Shown piece by piece: positions 6,244 to 7,799 of a stretch of DNA of 7,799 nucleotides. The notes below the pieces were generated by a model. It did no database searches, had not been told where the DNA came from, and saw only the letters and a program-made list of their open reading frames with translations. Position 1 is the stretch's first letter, and each line of letters starts with the position of its first letter. This DNA is from Frankiales bacterium. GTDB taxonomy: Bacteria > Actinomycetota > Actinomycetes > Mycobacteriales > SCTD01. Location of the stretch: the NCBI GenBank assembly GCA_025965755.1, contig JAOPWI010000434.1, positions 1-7,799 on the forward strand, in the 5' to 3' direction. The position numbers were made by a program, and so were the translations under genes.

Positions 6244-6249
6244 TAGCGT
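6244..6249 (+). promoter_or_regulatory. Possible -10 element of ilvE
   Basis: TAGCGT fits the same TAGnnT pattern seen before serA, the leu leader and leuB, but lies 28 nt before the ilvE start, giving a short 5' UTR that contains the Shine-Dalgarno. An imperfectly placed inverted repeat (CCCTGC 6233-6238 with GCAGGG 6250-6255) brackets it. No good -35 is visible, and co-transcription with leuB across the 47-nt gap is equally possible. Confidence 0.35.
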
Positions 6250-6277
6250 GCAGGGCAGTCACGAGAGGGGTGCAGCG

Positions 6278-7357
6278 GTGGAGTTCGAGGTCCAGCCGAC
6301 GGAAACGCCGGTCGAGGCACAGGCCCGCGCCGAGGTCCTGGCGGCGCCCGCCTTCGGCCGGGTCTTCACCGACCACATGGTCAGCGCCCGGTGGACGCGG
6401 GAGCAGGGCTGGCACGACGCCCGCCTGGTCCCGTACGCCCCGCTGCAGGTCGACCCCGCCTCGGTGGTGCTGCACTACGGCCAGGAGGTCTTCGAGGGGC
6501 TGAAGGCCTACCGCCAGCCCGACGGCGGCGTGGCGATGTTCCGGCCCGACCGCAACGCCCGGCGCCTCAACCTGTCCTGCCGGCGCCTGGCCCTGCCCGA
6601 GCTGCCCGAGGAGGACTTCGTCGCGGCCTGCGAGCTGCTGGTCAGGACCGACGCCGCCTGGGTGCCGGACGGCGAGGGGGCCTCGCTCTATCTGCGACCG
6701 TTCATGTTCGCCGACGAGGTCGGCCTCGGTGTGCGGCCCAGCGAGTCGGCCCGCTTCCTGGTCATCGCCTCGCCCGCCGGCAACTACTTCTCCGGCCCGC
6801 TGCGCCCTGTCTCGCTGTGGCTGTCGCAGGAGTACGCCCGGGCCGCCCCCGGCGGCACCGGCGCGGCCAAGACCGGCGGCAACTACGCCGCCTCGCTGGT
6901 CGCGCAGCAGGAGGCCATCGAGAACGGCTGCGACCAGGTGGTCTTCCTCGACGCGGTCGAGCGCCGCTGGGTCGAGGAGCTCGGCGGCATGAACCTGTTC
7001 CTCGTCCTGGACGACGGCACCCTCGTCACCCCGTCGCTGACCGGCAGCATCCTCGAGGGCATCACCCGCGACTCGGTCATCACGCTGGCCCGCGAGCTGG
7101 GGCACGCGGTCGAGGAGCGCAAGGTCGACGTCGACGAGTGGCGCAAGGGCGCGACCGACGGCCGGGTCGTCGAGGTCTTCGCCTGCGGCACCGCCGCGGT
7201 CATCACCCCCGTCGGCGCGCTGCGCTGGCCGGGCGGCGAGGCCGTCGCCGGGGACGGGCAGCCCGGGCCGGTCACGACCCGCCTGCGCAACGCCCTGCTC
7301 GACCTCCAGTACGGCCGCAGCGCCGACACCCACGGCTGGGTCCGCCGGGTCCTCTAG
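6278..7357 (+). CDS. ilvE: Branched-chain amino acid aminotransferase
   Basis: IlvE transfers the amino group between glutamate and the 2-keto acids of leucine, isoleucine and valine, using PLP. The 359-residue protein is a fold-type IV (class IV) aminotransferase of the longer BCAT2-like type. HYGQEVFEGLKAYR (66-79) is the N-terminal signature. K198 in GAAKTGGNYAAS is the Schiff-base lysine. E234 (VEELGGMN) should contact the pyridine nitrogen, and GTAAV (304-308) the phosphate. GTG 6278 is preceded by GAGAGGGG (6263-6270) with a 7-nt gap, a clear Shine-Dalgarno, unlike the leaderless serA and leuB. The start gives the expected short N-terminal stretch before the FTDHM segment. It follows leuB by 47 nt, probably within the same functional unit. 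No key residue is missing. Confidence 0.95.
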   Translation: MEFEVQPTETPVEAQARAEVLAAPAFGRVFTDHMVSARWTREQGWHDARLVPYAPLQVDPASVVLHYGQEVFEGLKAYRQPDGGVAMFRPDRNARRLNLSCRRLALPELPEEDFVAACELLVRTDAAWVPDGEGASLYLRPFMFADEVGLGVRPSESARFLVIASPAGNYFSGPLRPVSLWLSQEYARAAPGGTGAAKTGGNYAASLVAQQEAIENGCDQVVFLDAVERRWVEELGGMNLFLVLDDGTLVTPSLTGSILEGITRDSVITLARELGHAVEERKVDVDEWRKGATDGRVVEVFACGTAAVITPVGALRWPGGEAVAGDGQPGPVTTRLRNALLDLQYGRSADTHGWVRRVL

Positions 7358-7378
7358 CCGCAGGGGTCTGGCGCGATC

Positions 7379-7421
7379 GGCCCGAGCGGGCCTACGGTCG
7401 CGGCCCGGCTCCCGCCGGGCC
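7379..7421 (+). other. Two GC-rich stem-loops after ilvE
   Basis: GGCCCG-AG-CGGGCC (7379-7392) is a 6-bp perfect inverted repeat, and GGCCCGGC-TCCC-GCCGGGCC (7402-7421) is an 8-bp stem with a 4-nt loop. Both lie between the ilvE stop and the CBS gene. Neither has a U-run, so they could be weak or factor-dependent terminators for ilvE, or simply reflect GC content. The second ends 8 nt before the Shine-Dalgarno of the next gene. Confidence 0.4.
7393..7398 (+). promoter_or_regulatory. Possible -10 element of the CBS-domain gene
   Basis: TACGGT fits TAnnnT and lies between the two GC-rich stem-loops, 41 nt before the GTG at 7440. A poor -35-like CTGGCG (7368-7373) lies 19 bp upstream. A start near 7405 would leave a short UTR with the GGAGG site. 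Confidence 0.3.
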
Positions 7422-7439
7422 CGCATCCCGGAGGTCCCC

Positions 7440-7799
7440 GTGCCCGTGCTCGTCCGCGACGCGATGACGGCGGCGGTCCTCACCATCGGTCCCGCCCACA
7501 CCCTGCGCCAGGCGGCCCGCCTCATGGCGGACCGGCACGTCGGCGCGGCGCTCGTCATCGACCCCGACAGCAACGGGCCGGGCATCCTGACCGAGCGGGA
7601 CGTGCTCGAGGCCGTGGCCGCCGGCCAGAACCCGGAGACCGAGCTGGTGGCCGACCACCTCACCCCCGACGCGGTCTCGGCCGAGCCGGACTGGCCGATC
7701 GACAAGGCGGCGGCCGCGATGGTGGCCGGCGGCTTCCGGCACCTCGTGGTCTGTGACGGCCCGGAGGTCGTCGGCGTGCTCTCCGTGCGCGACCTGGTC
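7440..7799 (+). CDS. CBS-pair domain protein, 3'-partial
   Basis: The frame opens at GTG 7440, 5 nt after GGAGG (7430-7434), and stays open to the window edge (120 residues seen). Two CBS motifs are visible. The first covers about 4-57 (VRDAMT, then GILTERDVLEAV) and the second about 72-120 (DHLTPDAVSAEPDWPIDKAA, then HLVVCDGPEVVGVLSVRDL). Each ends in the typical G-[IV]-[LV]-[ST]-x-R-D strand-helix turn. Stand-alone CBS pairs usually bind adenine nucleotides such as AMP, ATP or S-adenosylmethionine and act as energy sensors. No catalytic domain is visible in this part. Most stand-alone members are only slightly longer than what is seen, so little is probably missing, but a C-terminal fusion cannot be excluded. 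GTG 7446 is an alternative start with a longer spacing. The function in relation to ilvE is unknown. Confidence 0.85.
   Translation, partial: MPVLVRDAMTAAVLTIGPAHTLRQAARLMADRHVGAALVIDPDSNGPGILTERDVLEAVAAGQNPETELVADHLTPDAVSAEPDWPIDKAAAAMVAGGFRHLVVCDGPEVVGVLSVRDLV

Noticed and set aside
5837..7705. Minus-strand open frame across ilvE and its neighbours
   Set aside because: It runs across two + strand genes and their intergenic gaps, and shows no recognisable domain; it arises from GC-biased stop depletion.
1..7799. tRNA, rRNA, CRISPR array, insertion sequence or attachment site
   Set aside because: No cloverleaf-like tRNA, no repeat-spacer periodicity, no transposase motif and no terminal inverted repeats were seen. 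The only tandem repeat is the 12-bp one inside the first gene.

Overview
This is a very GC-rich window. Codon third positions are almost always G or C, GTG starts are common, and promoters look like TAnnnT hexamers set 6-7 nt before start codons. All of this points to a high-GC actinobacterium. The DUF222-like fragment at the left edge and the gene content would suit a Geodermatophilaceae/Frankiales-type genome, but the genus is inference. All real genes are on the + strand; the long minus-strand open frames are high-GC shadows.

Layout. Positions 1-861 hold the 3' part of a poorly recognised open frame that resembles a DUF222/13E12-type protein, with a short VLTD tandem repeat and no HNH motif. 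Then comes a serine/branched-chain amino acid block: serA (872-2476), an alpha/beta hydrolase overlapping it by 4 nt (2473-3321), a leucine-rich leader peptide (3331-3381), leuA (3447-5159), leuB (5217-6230) and ilvE (6278-7357). A CBS-domain protein starts at 7440 and runs off the right edge.

How the genes work together. LeuA condenses acetyl-CoA with 2-ketoisovalerate. LeuB oxidises 3-isopropylmalate after LeuCD, which is not in the window. IlvE aminates the resulting 2-keto acids to leucine, isoleucine and valine. SerA feeds serine, and through it pyruvate, one-carbon units and glycine. The hydrolase is translationally coupled to serA, but its substrate cannot be read from sequence.

Regulation is the most interesting part. 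leuA is preceded by a 16-residue leader peptide with a Leu-Leu-Leu run. The leader overlaps an 11-bp hairpin, and the loop of that hairpin is perfectly complementary over 6 nt to the leuA Shine-Dalgarno. This makes a plausible H-type pseudoknot and probably belongs to the actinobacterial leuA 'LEU element' class. leuB has a different control: a perfect 20-bp palindrome sits where the -35 region should be, in front of an apparently leaderless start. serA, the leu leader and leuB all look leaderless, and at two of these the upstream gene's TAG stop forms the first half of the -10 hexamer. The window is otherwise ordinary housekeeping metabolism; I see no novel defence, mobile or biosynthetic system.
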